Positions 55,040 through 64,000 of a DNA stretch of 64,000 nt are shown piece after piece. Position 1 is the first letter of the stretch. Each line of letters begins with the position of its first letter. Made by a program: the position numbers and the translations under genes. The notes under the pieces are model-generated. The model ran no database searches. It had not been told where the DNA came from and saw nothing but the letters and a program-made list of their open reading frames with translations. Where the stretch lies: NCBI GenBank assembly GCA_019828595.1, contig JAHQRK010000002.1, forward strand, positions 1,674,001 through 1,738,000, written 5' to 3'. Source of the stretch: Aphanomyces cochlioides (lineage: Eukaryota > Oomycota > Saprolegniomycetes > Saprolegniales > Verrucalvaceae).

Positions 55040-56063
55040 TTACGACATTATGGTCTTGAAAACTTCATCCATGACCCACGGGGCAATTTGATAGAATTTG
55101 ACAAAAGGAAATACAGAACTATGCGGCTGGTAAATGTCACGCATCTGAAAAGCAATGCCTCGCGCAATCCCAGTTGCTGTGACCTCGGCAGGGTCCCATC
55201 GAATATTTTTCGTTGATCTCTTGGTCTCAGCTGCACCTTCGGTATCTGTCGCACCAATAATACATTGCGTGATGTGGACATTGTTGATGCCAAGTATGGA
55301 CAGTTCTGTGCGGTACGCATTGAAGAAACCGAAAAGGCGTGTTTTGAAGTGCTGTATGCAGCACCTTTTGCTGTGCCCATTTGGCTAGCCAGCGATCCAA
55401 CGACGCCTATTCAGCATAATGTGAACATTTCGATGTACATCAAGCAACTTACCAATTTGGAGGGTCGAGCCCCGCGGCGCAATTGCTTCCACAATGGCAG
55501 TTGCAATCCAGATATGCGAAAAAGCATTGGTGTGTAAGATTTGGGACAGCACAGAATGATGATATGGGGATTGAAGCCAATAGCCAAATGGAGATGGCAT
55601 GATGTGATTGAGCACTAATACGTCCAGCTTTTGATTGAGGACAGTCAACGCAGCGACAACAAAGTCCTTGGAGTTTTCTTCCGACGACAAATCAGCTGGA
55701 ATGACATGGACGGTCGTGTTGGGGTACAGCTCATTCACTTTCTCCTTGACAACAGTTAATTTTTCTCCACTTCTTGAAGTAATCACGATCTCCGCCGCCC
55801 CTACATGAATATAATTGGTCATCAAGTCTTTGGTTGATGGATACCATGCTTGGCGTATTCAAATGCAAGCGCCCGGCCAATGCCTTGACTTGCTCCAGTC
55901 ACAATCACGTTTTGTCCTGGGATAATTTCACCGTGGTCCCCTGAGAATTGAGTCACAGGTAGCAGCAGCCACACGAGAAAGACTGCAAAAGCCGCAACTA
56001 TTGCACTAACATCTTGCTCATGACGTGTGATCCATGGCCGACGACGTACCTTTTGACAAACAT
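55040..56063 (-). pseudogene. SDR-family copy i, one frameshift
   Basis: Exons 56063-56050, 56005-55845, 55800-55453 and 55406-55040 with 44-46 bp introns. A 14-bp first exon (MFVKS start) and a membrane segment (IVAAFAVFLVWLLLPV) are followed by the NAD(P)-binding motif TGASQGIGRALAFEYAK. This resembles the DHRS7/DHRS7B group of membrane-anchored SDR enzymes. The exons sum to 890 bases, one short of a whole frame. Compared with copy iii, one base is missing at about 55335, within KHALYGFFNAF, just after the catalytic YxxxK (YSTSK). The frame after this point is otherwise sound to the stop. A sequencing error is possible. Confidence 0.75.
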
Positions 56064-56732
56064 GAAGTCGAAAAGTGAGGGCAATCTACCGACTGCTTTT
56101 GTCAAATATGTTTGGAGTTGCACATGGTGGTGGATTTTCAAGGTCGTGACCAAGAATACAGTACATTGTCCCTTTTGACAAAATGAAGTTGCCAGGGGAG
56201 GATCAGCTTTCAACTGACTGCGTCAAAATGAAATGCGAGCATAGAACCAGTGTTGAAAATGGGTGCCCACTGTGAAATCTCCATGGACATACCAAGAACC
56301 TCCTTGGGGTAGGGACGACGATCAGACTCTTACTTTGGTGAGAGGGAAAACTTCCATGGATATCAACATATTTTATGGACAAGTAGTGATTTCTTGTTGA
56401 AATATGGACATGCGAGATGAGACATATTAAATGAACTGCCCGGTAGCCGAGATCTGGCATACCATCTCCCAGCGAAGAACACACAGGAGTTGCCGTCGGC
56501 ATACAATGGCGCTTCTGGACTCGGACAGTGTATGGCAATACCCTTTCAAATATGGATCTCCCTGCCCTATTCTTTTCCACAATTCCTGGACCCCCCACGA
56601 CTCCTTCAAACTTTGACGCGCCGATACGCAAATGTAGTCCACCTACGACCTTGGCGTTTAGGTTTTGTACTATGGAGCAACGAGGCACTGGATTAGAGTC
56701 AGAAGAATGAAAAACTACAAATGAGAACATGC
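56064..56732. other. Spacer between SDR copies i and ii
   Basis: No gene recognised. A TCAAAATGAAATG block at about 56224 also occurs before copy ii (about 57805), so this may be duplicated flank. Confidence 0.3.
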
Positions 56733-57758
56733 TCACACGAGCATTGACTTGAAAATCTCTTCCATTGCCCACGGGGCAAGTTGATAGAGCTTCACGAAGG
56801 ATAGGTAAAATCGTGCGGCTGGTAGATTTCGCGTTTCTGAAATGCAATTCCTCGCGCGATCCCGGTTGCAGTGACCTCCGGGGCGTCCCAATTGACATTT
56901 TTCATTTCTTTCTTGGCCACAGCTGCACCTTCAGTGTCTGTGGCGCCAATCATACATTGTGTAATGACGACATTGTTGATGCCAAGGATAGACAATTCAG
57001 CGCGGAAGGCATTGAAGAATCCGTAGAGCGCGTGTTTCGAAGCGCTGTACGGAGCACTTTTAGCAAACACCCATTTGACTGGCCAAAGAATTCACCACAC
57101 CTAATCGACATACCGCGTGAAAATTGAATGCCTTCAAGCATTTTTACCCATTTGAATCATCCGGCCACGGGGCACTAATGCCTCCACGATGGCAGTAGCA
57201 ACCCAGATGTGCGAGAAGGTATTGGTGTGGAAGAGTTGCGACAGCACTGAGTGGTCTTGTGGGCTTTTTAGCCAGTATCCATACGGCGACGGCAAAATGT
57301 GATTGAGGACAAGCACATCCAGTGTTTGATTGAGAGCCGTCAAAGCAGCGATGACAAAGGCTTTGGAATTTTCTTCAGATGACAAATCAGCTGGAACGAC
57401 ATGTATGATCGCATTTGGGTAAATCAAATTGATTTCGTCTTTCACTGCTGTTAGTTTGACTTCACTTCGCGACGTAATCACAATCTGCGCTGCGCCTGCA
57501 TGGTTACAATTGACAACCAACACACAACTGATGTCTCTACCTCGTTTGGCGTACTCAAATGCTAGCGCCTTCCCAATGCCTTGACTTGCTCCAGTCACAA
57601 TCACGTTTTGGCCGCGGATAATTTCGCCATGGTCACCCGAGAATTGCGTCACTGGCAACATGAGCCACACGAGAAAGACAGCAAATGCTGCAACAATTGC
57701 GCTACCAAGTTGTTAAGGGGCACAAGACATAGTTTACCACATACCTCTTGATAAACAT
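56733..57758 (-). pseudogene. SDR-family copy ii, two compensating frameshifts
   Basis: Exons 57758-57745, 57701-57541, 57495-57148 and 57100-56733 with 43-47 bp introns; same layout as copy i (MFIKS start, membrane segment, TGASQGIGKALAFEYAK, VLNHI). One extra base at about 57060 (GGGTGTTTGC) gives an immediate stop after SLASQMGVC, before the catalytic YSASK. A missing base at about 56803 shifts the frame back near the end. An alternative splice at GGCCAG (about 57079) would skip the first shift but removes the catalytic Ser region NSLAS. The two lesions together make a functional product unlikely. Confidence 0.75.
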
Positions 57759-58256
57759 GACGTAATCGAGTGAAAGAATGAATCAATCTGACGCCTGGCG
57801 TAGTTCAAAATGAAATGTGCAGGTGGCGTGGCACGCTGCACAGGATTGTCGTCGCCATTTCGTGCATGAAGTGCATCAACCCACAGATTAACTTTGCCAA
57901 CATTGCAACATGCCACCGGGGGTGGTACACAACTGTACCAGTATGTACGCGCAGTCACTGCTCCATGCTCTTGGACAATCAAACGTCCGTGAAGGGAAAC
58001 ATCTGACGGTGGCCTGCCTGGCAAGCGCAAGAATAATCATACATCTCTTCCTGTTCATGCAGAATTACCGAGCTCAATGTGACGTCAAGTTCTGGAAGCA
58101 CAAGGTTGATTTCATGAGGGTTAATCCTTTTAAAATTGACTGGCCTAGTATTGTTGGATCGCAGTTGATTGAAAGATGGCCCTGCAGTCAACCTCGATGG
58201 TAAAGCACATTTGATTATAATCTCAATAATAACGAGACTGACCAAATTGGAAAATC
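57759..58256. other. Spacer between SDR copies ii and iii
   Basis: About 500 bp, no gene seen on either strand. Confidence 0.35.
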
Positions 58257-59017
58257 CTAAGAGACGTTGTACTTGAAAACCTCATCCATGGCCCAAGGGG
58301 CGAAATGAGAGAGTTTGATGGCTGGGAAGACAAGATGATGGGGATGGAAGATGTCTCGTTTCTCAAAAGCAACACCACGAGCGATCGCAATGGCTGCATC
58401 TTCAGCAGGATCCCACGTGACTTTTGTCAAGGTGGTCTTGGCTTCAGCAGCGCCTTCTGTATCTGTTGCGCCGATCATACATTGCGTAATGTGAACATTG
58501 TTGATGCCAAGAATGGACAATTCCGTGCGGAAGGCATTGAAGAAGCCATAGAGCGCGTGCTTGGACGAGCTGTACGCAGCAGTTCTAGCTGCCCCCACTT
58601 GACTAGCCAACGAATTCACCACACCTAGACAACGAGTTGTGAAATCCCGTAAGACTTGGAGCATCTTACCAATGTGAAGGGGCAAGCCGCGGGAGGCCAA
58701 TGCCTCAACGACGGCGGTAGCTACCCAGATATACGAGAAGGTGTTGGTGTGGAAAAGCTGGGACAGCAAAGAGTGATGCCCTGGGCTCTGAAGCCAGAAT
58801 CCAAACGGAGACGGCATGATGTGGTTGAGAATGAGCACGTCCAAGTTTTGATTGAGGGCCGTCAACGCAGCGGCAACAAAGGCTTTGGACTTTTCTTCCG
58901 ACGACAGATCAGCTGGAACAACGTGGATGGTCGTGTTGGGATATAACGCAACCACTTCGTCTTTCACAGCAGTGAGCTTTGCTTCACTTCTCGAAGCAAT
59001 CACAATCTGTGCCGCAC
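58257..59017 (-). pseudogene. SDR-family copy iii, 5' truncated
   Basis: Exon 3 (59017-58670) and exon 4 (58624-58257), with a 45-bp intron, are intact and in frame. They include NSLASQVG, the catalytic YSSSK and the tail HFAPWAMDEVF. The first two exons, with the membrane anchor and TGASQGIG cofactor motif, are gone; only a short trace (GCTAAACAAGGTAG, about 59065) of the exon 2 end is left. The splice acceptor before exon 3, AG in the other copies, reads TG here. Without the cofactor site the product could not work as an SDR. Confidence 0.78.
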
Positions 59018-59862
59018 CAGCACGGATTCAACTGACAACCAACGCAAAACGAGCATCCCTACCTTGTTTAGCACATGCGTTCGAGGCTGTGATGTATTCA
59101 AGGCCATTCCTTGTTCCGAAGGATCTCTGCCTAGCTTAACGGGGAGACATCTTCCGTCGATCTTGTCATGTCAATTGGGTGCGCCAAGGCCAATTGAAAA
59201 CTGTTTTTCTTGTTGTTCGACCGTTCTTTCTTGAAACATGAAGTCTCGTTTGGAAGGCAACAAGCTTTACAACTCTACTGGTTCAAATGAAATCTGCTGA
59301 CTCTTCCCGACCATGAAGTGATCGAATGCACACAATGCGATGATGGTCTAGAAGCTGTAGGCTGGGGAAACAATGCGGTTGAAGACTTTACGCTGAAGGC
59401 TATCTTCGACGTTATGTCGACTTTGATTTAGCTCTTGAAGCTGCAAATGGGTTCACATGGGTCGATTATCGTTTATGCCCACGTGTTCTCCACATCTTGT
59501 GGTTGCAATTCTTGGCCACAAGAACCAACGATGGCGGATTAACCCATGTTACAAACCAGCTGCTTTTTGACACTCCAAAGCCACTGGCATACAGCAAAAG
59601 GCAAGACCAAAGCAGTTCATGGCCCCCCGAATAAAACACACTGCCGAATATCAGCGCATGCAGAACCATGTTGCCAAGCCAGCGCAATCTCCATTTCCCG
59701 CCATTGCCGTCGTAAAGCACAGTGGAAAATCGCAAGAAAATTGGAATATAAATGAAATTAGTAAAAATAGAGAAATAATAAATAATTGTAATTTATTTCG
59801 TGATAGCCTGAGTTCAATGGCATCAAATCTTTATTTGAGCTTTCGCCGCATCCAAGCGTGCC
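59018..59862. other. Spacer between SDR relic and ARG5,6
   Basis: About 840 bp. Apart from the exon 2 trace near 59065, nothing is recognised. Open frames at 59466-59735 (minus) and 59619-60020 (plus) start without an ATG or lack protein character. The last 100 bp are AT-rich. Confidence 0.35.
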
Positions 59863-61938
59863 ATGCTGCGTCCAACCCGTCTGGTCAATGCTCTCTTGAA
59901 TCGTGCCGCCTCCACGGGCGTGCAAAATCGATCAATTGTCACCGGTCGAGCTCTTCGAGCCATGACGGCGCTTCCATTGAAGCGTGGTTTGAGTACGTCT
60001 GTGTTGTCTGGCAGTCCTGAAATGGTCAAGCAATTGCTCACGCTCATGAAGTCTGAAAAAGACATTCAAGAATACCTCAGAGTGTATGGAACGCCGGGAA
60101 TTCGCCGCACGACTGTGGTTAAAATCGGCGGTGAAGTTGTCGAGCGCGAGTTGGACGTACTCGTGAAATCGCTCATCTTTCTCAAGGAAGCGGGATTGTT
60201 TCCCATTGTGGTCCATGGAGCAGGGCCTCAAATGAACGACGAACTTGCAAAAGAAGGCGTCGAGCCTCAGTATGTTAAGGGCAATCGTGTCACGGATAAG
60301 AAGACGCTTGCTATTGCCAAGAAAGTTTTCTTGGCGGCAAATCGCAAGCTCGTCAATGCGTTAGCTCATGCCGGCGTTGGCGTCCGTCCGATTACGAGTG
60401 GTGTGTTTGAAGCTTCCATTCGAGATGAAGCTGTCTATGGATATGTCGGTGAAGTTGAAAAGATCCATGCCGATGCAGTGCATTCAGCGATTGAAGAAAA
60501 TCAAATCCCCGTCTTGTCGTCGCTTGGTGAGTCCTTTGATGGCCAGTTGCTCAACATCAACGCTGACATTGCTGCTCGTGAGTTGGCCATCGCACTGCAG
60601 CCCTACAAGACTATCTTCATCAATGCCAAAGGTGGTTGGATTGAAAATGGTATCAAGCTTCCAACTATCGATATGAGCCGAGACTACGAGGAAATGGCCT
60701 CTCGTGACTACACCGGACGCCAAGGCACTCTTCTGAAGTTGAACGAAATCAATCTGCTTCTGAACTCGCTACCGCGCACATCGTCTGTCGTTCTCACATC
60801 GGCATCGGCATTGAGCCGAGAAATCTTGAGTAATTACAGCGCTGGCACTGTCTGCGTCCGTGGAGGTCATGCAGTGGACACGCCTCTTCAATTCAATTCC
60901 AACAAATACAAGGTGGGTCTTCTGGGCGCCCGTGGTTACGTTGGCCGCGAACTCATTCGCGTCATCGGTGGCCATCCAGAGCTTGAACTCGTTTGTGCCA
61001 GCTCTCGAGCTCTCGTGGGGCAAAAAGTTCTCGACATTGCCAAGGCTCCACCACTTAACCCTCACACAAACCTCCCAGCGACCTCAGTTGACAATGCCCA
61101 AACTCTCGATATCCATCCCGAGCTGGAGTTCTGCACGCTTGAAGACGGTGATCTGGCATCTTCAGCTCTTGCCAAGGAGATGGACGTGTGGGTGCTTGCT
61201 CTTCCCAATGGTCACTGCGAACGTTATGCTCTTGCGCTTGACAAGCTCAAGAAGCCCGATCAAGTTGTAATTGACTTGAGTGCGGACCAGCGTTTCAACA
61301 ATAACTGGATCTACGGTCTCCCTGAAACTCCTGGCAAGCGTGCGCAATTATACAAAGCCAAGCGCATCACGAACCCAGGATGTTACGCCACGGGCGCTCA
61401 ATTAGGTATCTTGCCACTTCTACCATACTTGAAGCCTGGCCATGCGCCGCACGTGTTCGGTGTTTCGGGCTACAGCGGTGCTGGCACGGGTCTGTCGCCC
61501 AACAACGATCTCAAAGTGCTCGAAGACAATTTGATCGCTTACAAGAGCGTCCAGCACATCCACGAGAACGAAGTGAGCCATCAGCTTGGCACGCGCGTTG
61601 CGTTTATGCCTCACGTGGCCTCGTGGTTCCAAGGCATCCATTTGACTTTGTCCATGCAGCTTGATGATCCAACAATGACCAAAGAACAAATTACCGCATT
61701 GTTCCAGTCCTTCTACGAGTCGGAACCGATGGTCAACGTCATCGCGGACGTTCCTCAAGTCAAGCAAAATGCCAAACTCCATCACACAACAATCGGAGGC
61801 ATTACGGTGGACAACACGCACGGCCGTGTTGTGGTTGTTGTCACAATTGACAACCTCCTCAAGGGAGCTGCATCGCAAGCGATCCAAAATATCAACCTCT
61901 CGCTTGGTTTGGAAGAATTGCACGGTCTCCTTGAGTAG
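59863..61938 (+). CDS. ARG5,6: Fused acetylglutamate kinase / acetylglutamyl-phosphate reductase (ARG5,6 type)
   Basis: Single exon, 691 aa. Residues 1-55 are rich in Arg, Ser and Ala with few acids (MLRPTRLVNALLNRAAST), a mitochondrial targeting sequence. Residues 85-350 are N-acetylglutamate kinase: VVKIGGEVVE, VHGAGPQMN, and the substrate loop with LLNINADIAA. Residues 352-691 are N-acetyl-gamma-glutamyl-phosphate reductase: GLLGARGYVGREL binds NADP, and the catalytic Cys is in NPGCYATG. They perform steps two and three of arginine synthesis in mitochondria. Fungal ARG5,6 has the same order of domains, but there the two are separated by proteolysis after import; whether that happens here is unknown. 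Confidence 0.95.
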   Translation: MLRPTRLVNALLNRAASTGVQNRSIVTGRALRAMTALPLKRGLSTSVLSGSPEMVKQLLTLMKSEKDIQEYLRVYGTPGIRRTTVVKIGGEVVERELDVLVKSLIFLKEAGLFPIVVHGAGPQMNDELAKEGVEPQYVKGNRVTDKKTLAIAKKVFLAANRKLVNALAHAGVGVRPITSGVFEASIRDEAVYGYVGEVEKIHADAVHSAIEENQIPVLSSLGESFDGQLLNINADIAARELAIALQPYKTIFINAKGGWIENGIKLPTIDMSRDYEEMASRDYTGRQGTLLKLNEINLLLNSLPRTSSVVLTSASALSREILSNYSAGTVCVRGGHAVDTPLQFNSNKYKVGLLGARGYVGRELIRVIGGHPELELVCASSRALVGQKVLDIAKAPPLNPHTNLPATSVDNAQTLDIHPELEFCTLEDGDLASSALAKEMDVWVLALPNGHCERYALALDKLKKPDQVVIDLSADQRFNNNWIYGLPETPGKRAQLYKAKRITNPGCYATGAQLGILPLLPYLKPGHAPHVFGVSGYSGAGTGLSPNNDLKVLEDNLIAYKSVQHIHENEVSHQLGTRVAFMPHVASWFQGIHLTLSMQLDDPTMTKEQITALFQSFYESEPMVNVIADVPQVKQNAKLHHTTIGGITVDNTHGRVVVVVTIDNLLKGAASQAIQNINLSLGLEELHGLLE

Positions 61939-62020
61939 AGCTTGTGCTTTGGATTGATTGTATCATTCATGCGTTGCCTTAAGCTGCACATCAATGGCAG
62001 TAAATGAGTGAATGAATGGT

Positions 62021-62827
62021 CTATGCTTTGTTTTTTTTACTCTTCTTGGCTTTCTTTTCGACGCTTCGTGGAGTCTCCTCTACCTCTTCCTCGACTTCCT
62101 CTACTTCGGCCTTCTTTTTCTTGCTCTTCTTTGATTTTTTGTCTTCTGTCGCCTCTGATTCCTCAACAGGACTCTCTTCTTGGTGTTTCTTCTTGCTCTT
62201 TTTCACCTTTTTTTCGACTTTCACCTGCTCTTCTTCCTCATCTTCATCACTGTCGTGTTTCGACTTTTTGCTCTTTTTGCCCTTCTTAACTTCGGGTTCT
62301 TCTGTCGTGTCTTCTTCTTGTGCTTTCTTTTTCGACTTCTTGGACTTTTTCACAACAGAATCATCTTCCTCCCCCGCACCCTCATCAACTTCAGCACTCT
62401 TCTTGCTTTTCTTGGACTTCTTCTTTTCGGTGGTTTCGTTATCACTAGCATCTTCACTGTTTTCCTTGCGCTTTCGCTTCTTGTCCTTCTTGCTCTTTTT
62501 GTCCTTTTTGGTGCCGTCTTCACCTTCTTCGACATGGATCGTCGATTCATCGAAATGCTTATGCTGGTGAATGCCGTGTCCTTCTCTAACAAACATAGCA
62601 TACAAACCTATGATTCAACAGTCAATTGATGCTGCAAAATACTCCAGAAAGCACCATTGTTGGGCAAACCATCGTCTCGTGGACCTTGTTGCTTTGTAAT
62701 AAATCCACCAGAACCTAGGCCTCCCTAGCACATTTTCAATCGCGCAACAAGGACAATACCATACCTTGCCTTTCGGCCGAAGCCTCTGAAGCATGTCATG
62801 AAGCTGGATAAGCTTGCTTTCCTCCAT
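62021..62827 (-). CDS. Lysine-rich nucleolar-type protein, possibly G-patch-like
   Basis: Exons 62827-62765, 62724-62643 and 62607-62021 with 40- and 35-bp introns; 243 aa. The N-terminal 60 residues contain RPKGKGGLGSGGFITKQQG and NGAFWSLYAMFVREGHGIHQH, a Gly-rich stretch that faintly recalls a G-patch domain (as in PINX1 or GPATCH4), but the match is weak. The remaining 170 residues are repeated KKSKKSKK blocks with acidic spacers, typical of nucleolar proteins. The three exons give an exact reading frame and the large exon alone would start without a good ATG, which supports the model. Upstream ATG choices are unclear. Confidence 0.55.
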
Positions 62828-63167
62828 GCGAGCCAAGATGTGTTTTGACTCCAATCATCGTCGGCGGTCAGATCCAGTGGATGGTCATCTTGTTTAATTG
62901 GATAAAAATAGTCAACCAATTAAAATCGAATTGATCAATCCTGCATATTAATACACTATTTAATTCCTATAATTCAATAAATAGTGTTAAATTAATAAAA
63001 TATTCAAAGAAATTCATATTTTAATTTGAAATAATATGATTTTTGGCGAATTTATTGTCGTTTTAATAAAAAACCGGAGTCGTGCGGAATAAATGACGCA
63101 TACAAATTTCAAGTGAAAAGAAATTGAATGTTTCGAACATGTTTTCAAACATTCAAAACGTTTGAAA

Positions 63168-63236
63168 TTACACTATTTAATGGTCACGATCGAGGTCAAT
63201 ATAAGAAAGTGTTTGCGTAAACTTTAAATAGTGTAA
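63168..63236. repeat. Inverted repeat with 13-bp arms
   Basis: TTACACTATTTAA at 63168-63180 is repeated in inverse orientation at 63224-63236, 43 bp apart. A second, shorter pair of the same core (ACACTATTTA) lies at 62953-62962 and 62978-62987. Confidence 0.75.
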
Positions 63237-63324
63237 GCGTCAATTAATTGAAACATTTTCAAAACATATCAAATTTCCAGTTTTGGACCAAAACGACAAT
63301 ATTTGAATTAACATTAAATGTGAA

Positions 63325-63355
63325 TTGCCTTGCATGAAATTTTCATGCAAGGCAA
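63325..63355. repeat. Perfect 31-bp palindrome
   Basis: Arms of 15 bp around a single central T. In RNA it would form a stable hairpin close to the start codon of the BRAP2-like gene; in DNA it could be a dimer-binding site. Confidence 0.85.
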
Positions 63356-63389
63356 ATCTTGAAGCAACCAAGCCAGAAAAAGGACGTCG

Positions 63390-64000
63390 ATGTTTCATGT
63401 GCGCCTCGAGCGATCCGGATCCAGCAGCGAAGCAGAAGACACACCGACGATTGAATTTGAAGTGGGGAATCCACGTGTCGAGCTCTTAACGGGACGTCTT
63501 CGTCTTTTCCGCTCGCTTGAATCAACCAGCGAAGAAACGAAAGAATCGGAAGAAGGTGCATCACTGTCATGGATGCCAATTCCTCGTGACGCAATTTTGA
63601 GCATGGATTTGACGATACTTGGATTTGTGAGCTTACCGATGCATATGGGACCACTGGAGCTGATTGAATTCTCAATGGCCTTTCGAAGCGACATTGTATT
63701 GATTCGCTTCTTGCGCGATTCAGAGCCACGACATTCGACTCGTATGGCGTTGATGCAATTTTCGTCCGCAAACAAGGCAGCTCAGTTTTATGAAGCCTAC
63801 AATGGATCCTTGTTCAACTCGATGGAGCCAGAGAGATGCCGCTTAGTGTTCGTCCACACAATTGAGTTCATAAATGATATCAAGGATCAAGCGCCGTTGG
63901 TCATCAATGGACATGCTGCAGCGCATGGAATGCTGCCTCTGTTCTCGACTGACGATCGCCGTGATGCACCAGATGGTCATGTGGAAATACCAACCTGTCC
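63390..64000 (+). CDS. BRAP2/ETP1-like RING E3 ligase, N-terminal part, runs off the window
   Basis: An open frame begins with the ATG at 63390 and remains open for 203 codons to the right edge. The protein begins with an acidic-Ser stretch, then EFEVGNPRVELLTGRLRLF, which matches the start of the BRCA1-associated protein 2 domain (human VSFFSGNPSVEIVKG). An RRM-like fold follows (IVLIRFLRDS, ALMQFSSANKAAQFYEAYNG, LFNSMEPERCRLVFVH). The last residues, EIPTCP, are the usual entry to the RING finger, which would lie outside the window along with a UBP zinc finger. The family is a cytoplasmic ubiquitin ligase that senses Ras or, in yeast, ethanol stress. The palindrome just upstream may affect its expression. 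Confidence 0.85.
   Translation, partial: MFHVRLERSGSSSEAEDTPTIEFEVGNPRVELLTGRLRLFRSLESTSEETKESEEGASLSWMPIPRDAILSMDLTILGFVSLPMHMGPLELIEFSMAFRSDIVLIRFLRDSEPRHSTRMALMQFSSANKAAQFYEAYNGSLFNSMEPERCRLVFVHTIEFINDIKDQAPLVINGHAAAHGMLPLFSTDDRRDAPDGHVEIPTC

Larger units (their letters stand above)
62828..63389. promoter_or_regulatory. AT-rich divergent spacer with nested inverted repeats and a 31-bp palindrome
   Basis: TTGGATAAAAA at about 62900 and ACCAATTAAA at about 62916 are the usual ATTGG/CCAAT pair. ACACTATTTA occurs four times as two inverted pairs (62953/62978 and 63170/63226). TTGCCTTGCATGAAA-T-TTTCATGCAAGGCAA at 63325-63355 is a perfect 15-bp-arm palindrome 34 bp before the next ATG. Confidence 0.6.

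Noticed and set aside
59466..59735. Minus-strand membrane-like frame of 89 codons
   Set aside because: No ATG at its start, no splice partner and no recognisable family.
62016..62570. 184-codon plus-strand Ser/Phe/Leu-rich frame
   Set aside because: Reverse reading of the Lys-rich repeats of the minus-strand gene; low complexity.
63343..63775. Two minus-strand frames of 126-142 codons
   Set aside because: They are antisense to the BRAP2-like frame, which is longer, starts with ATG, and has family motifs.

Overview
The window reads as nuclear DNA of a water-mould-like stramenopile (oomycete). Signs are many short GT-AG introns (about 35-67 bp), tight convergent gene pairs (26-64 bp apart at their 3' ends), AT-rich spacers with clustered ATTGG/CCAAT boxes, flagellar genes, and a fused ARG5,6-type arginine gene. 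A saprolegnian-type oomycete is my best guess; that is inference from gene content, not a database result. Exon joins were made by eye from splice signals, reading frame and family conservation.

Layout. 1-3.3 kb: the 3' end of a cilium-associated gene, a dienelactone hydrolase, and a weak small-gene region. 3.4-17.2 kb: a tandem array of six intact APC-superfamily permeases plus one chimeric pseudogene and one orphan last-exon relic; the copies are mosaics that share long identical tracts. 17.2-33.5 kb: a 29-bp tandem repeat, a glutathione-peroxidase-like gene, a ten-exon ribosomal oxygenase, MSH6, a possible 52-aa microprotein, ribosomal protein uL22, a CaiB/BaiF CoA-transferase, a HIRIP3-like histone chaperone, a 14-exon DNAAF5/HEATR2 dynein assembly factor, and a PRA1 gene. 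33.6-35 kb: an SRPBCC-fold gene cut by a 684-bp TA-flanked inverted-repeat element. 35-38.6 kb: signal peptide peptidase, a TBP-family factor and two more PRA1 genes. 39.7-48 kb: three M13 metallopeptidase copies, only the middle one intact. 49-55 kb: a fourth PRA1 gene and a large SFI1-like centrin-binding protein. 55-59 kb: three tandem SDR copies, all broken. 59.8-64 kb: mitochondrial ARG5,6 fusion, a lysine-rich protein, and the start of a BRAP2/ETP1-like gene that runs off the right edge.

How it fits together. Single-copy housekeeping genes (repair, ribosome, chromatin, flagellum, secretory pathway, arginine synthesis) alternate with local tandem families at very different stages: the permease array is being homogenised, the M13 array is mostly dead, the SDR array is entirely broken, and PRA1 genes are scattered. 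Two promoter signals recur: ATTGG/CCAAT clusters beside divergent housekeeping genes, and a palindromic ATCCGGAT box upstream of four genes. No CRISPR array, rRNA or convincing tRNA was seen.
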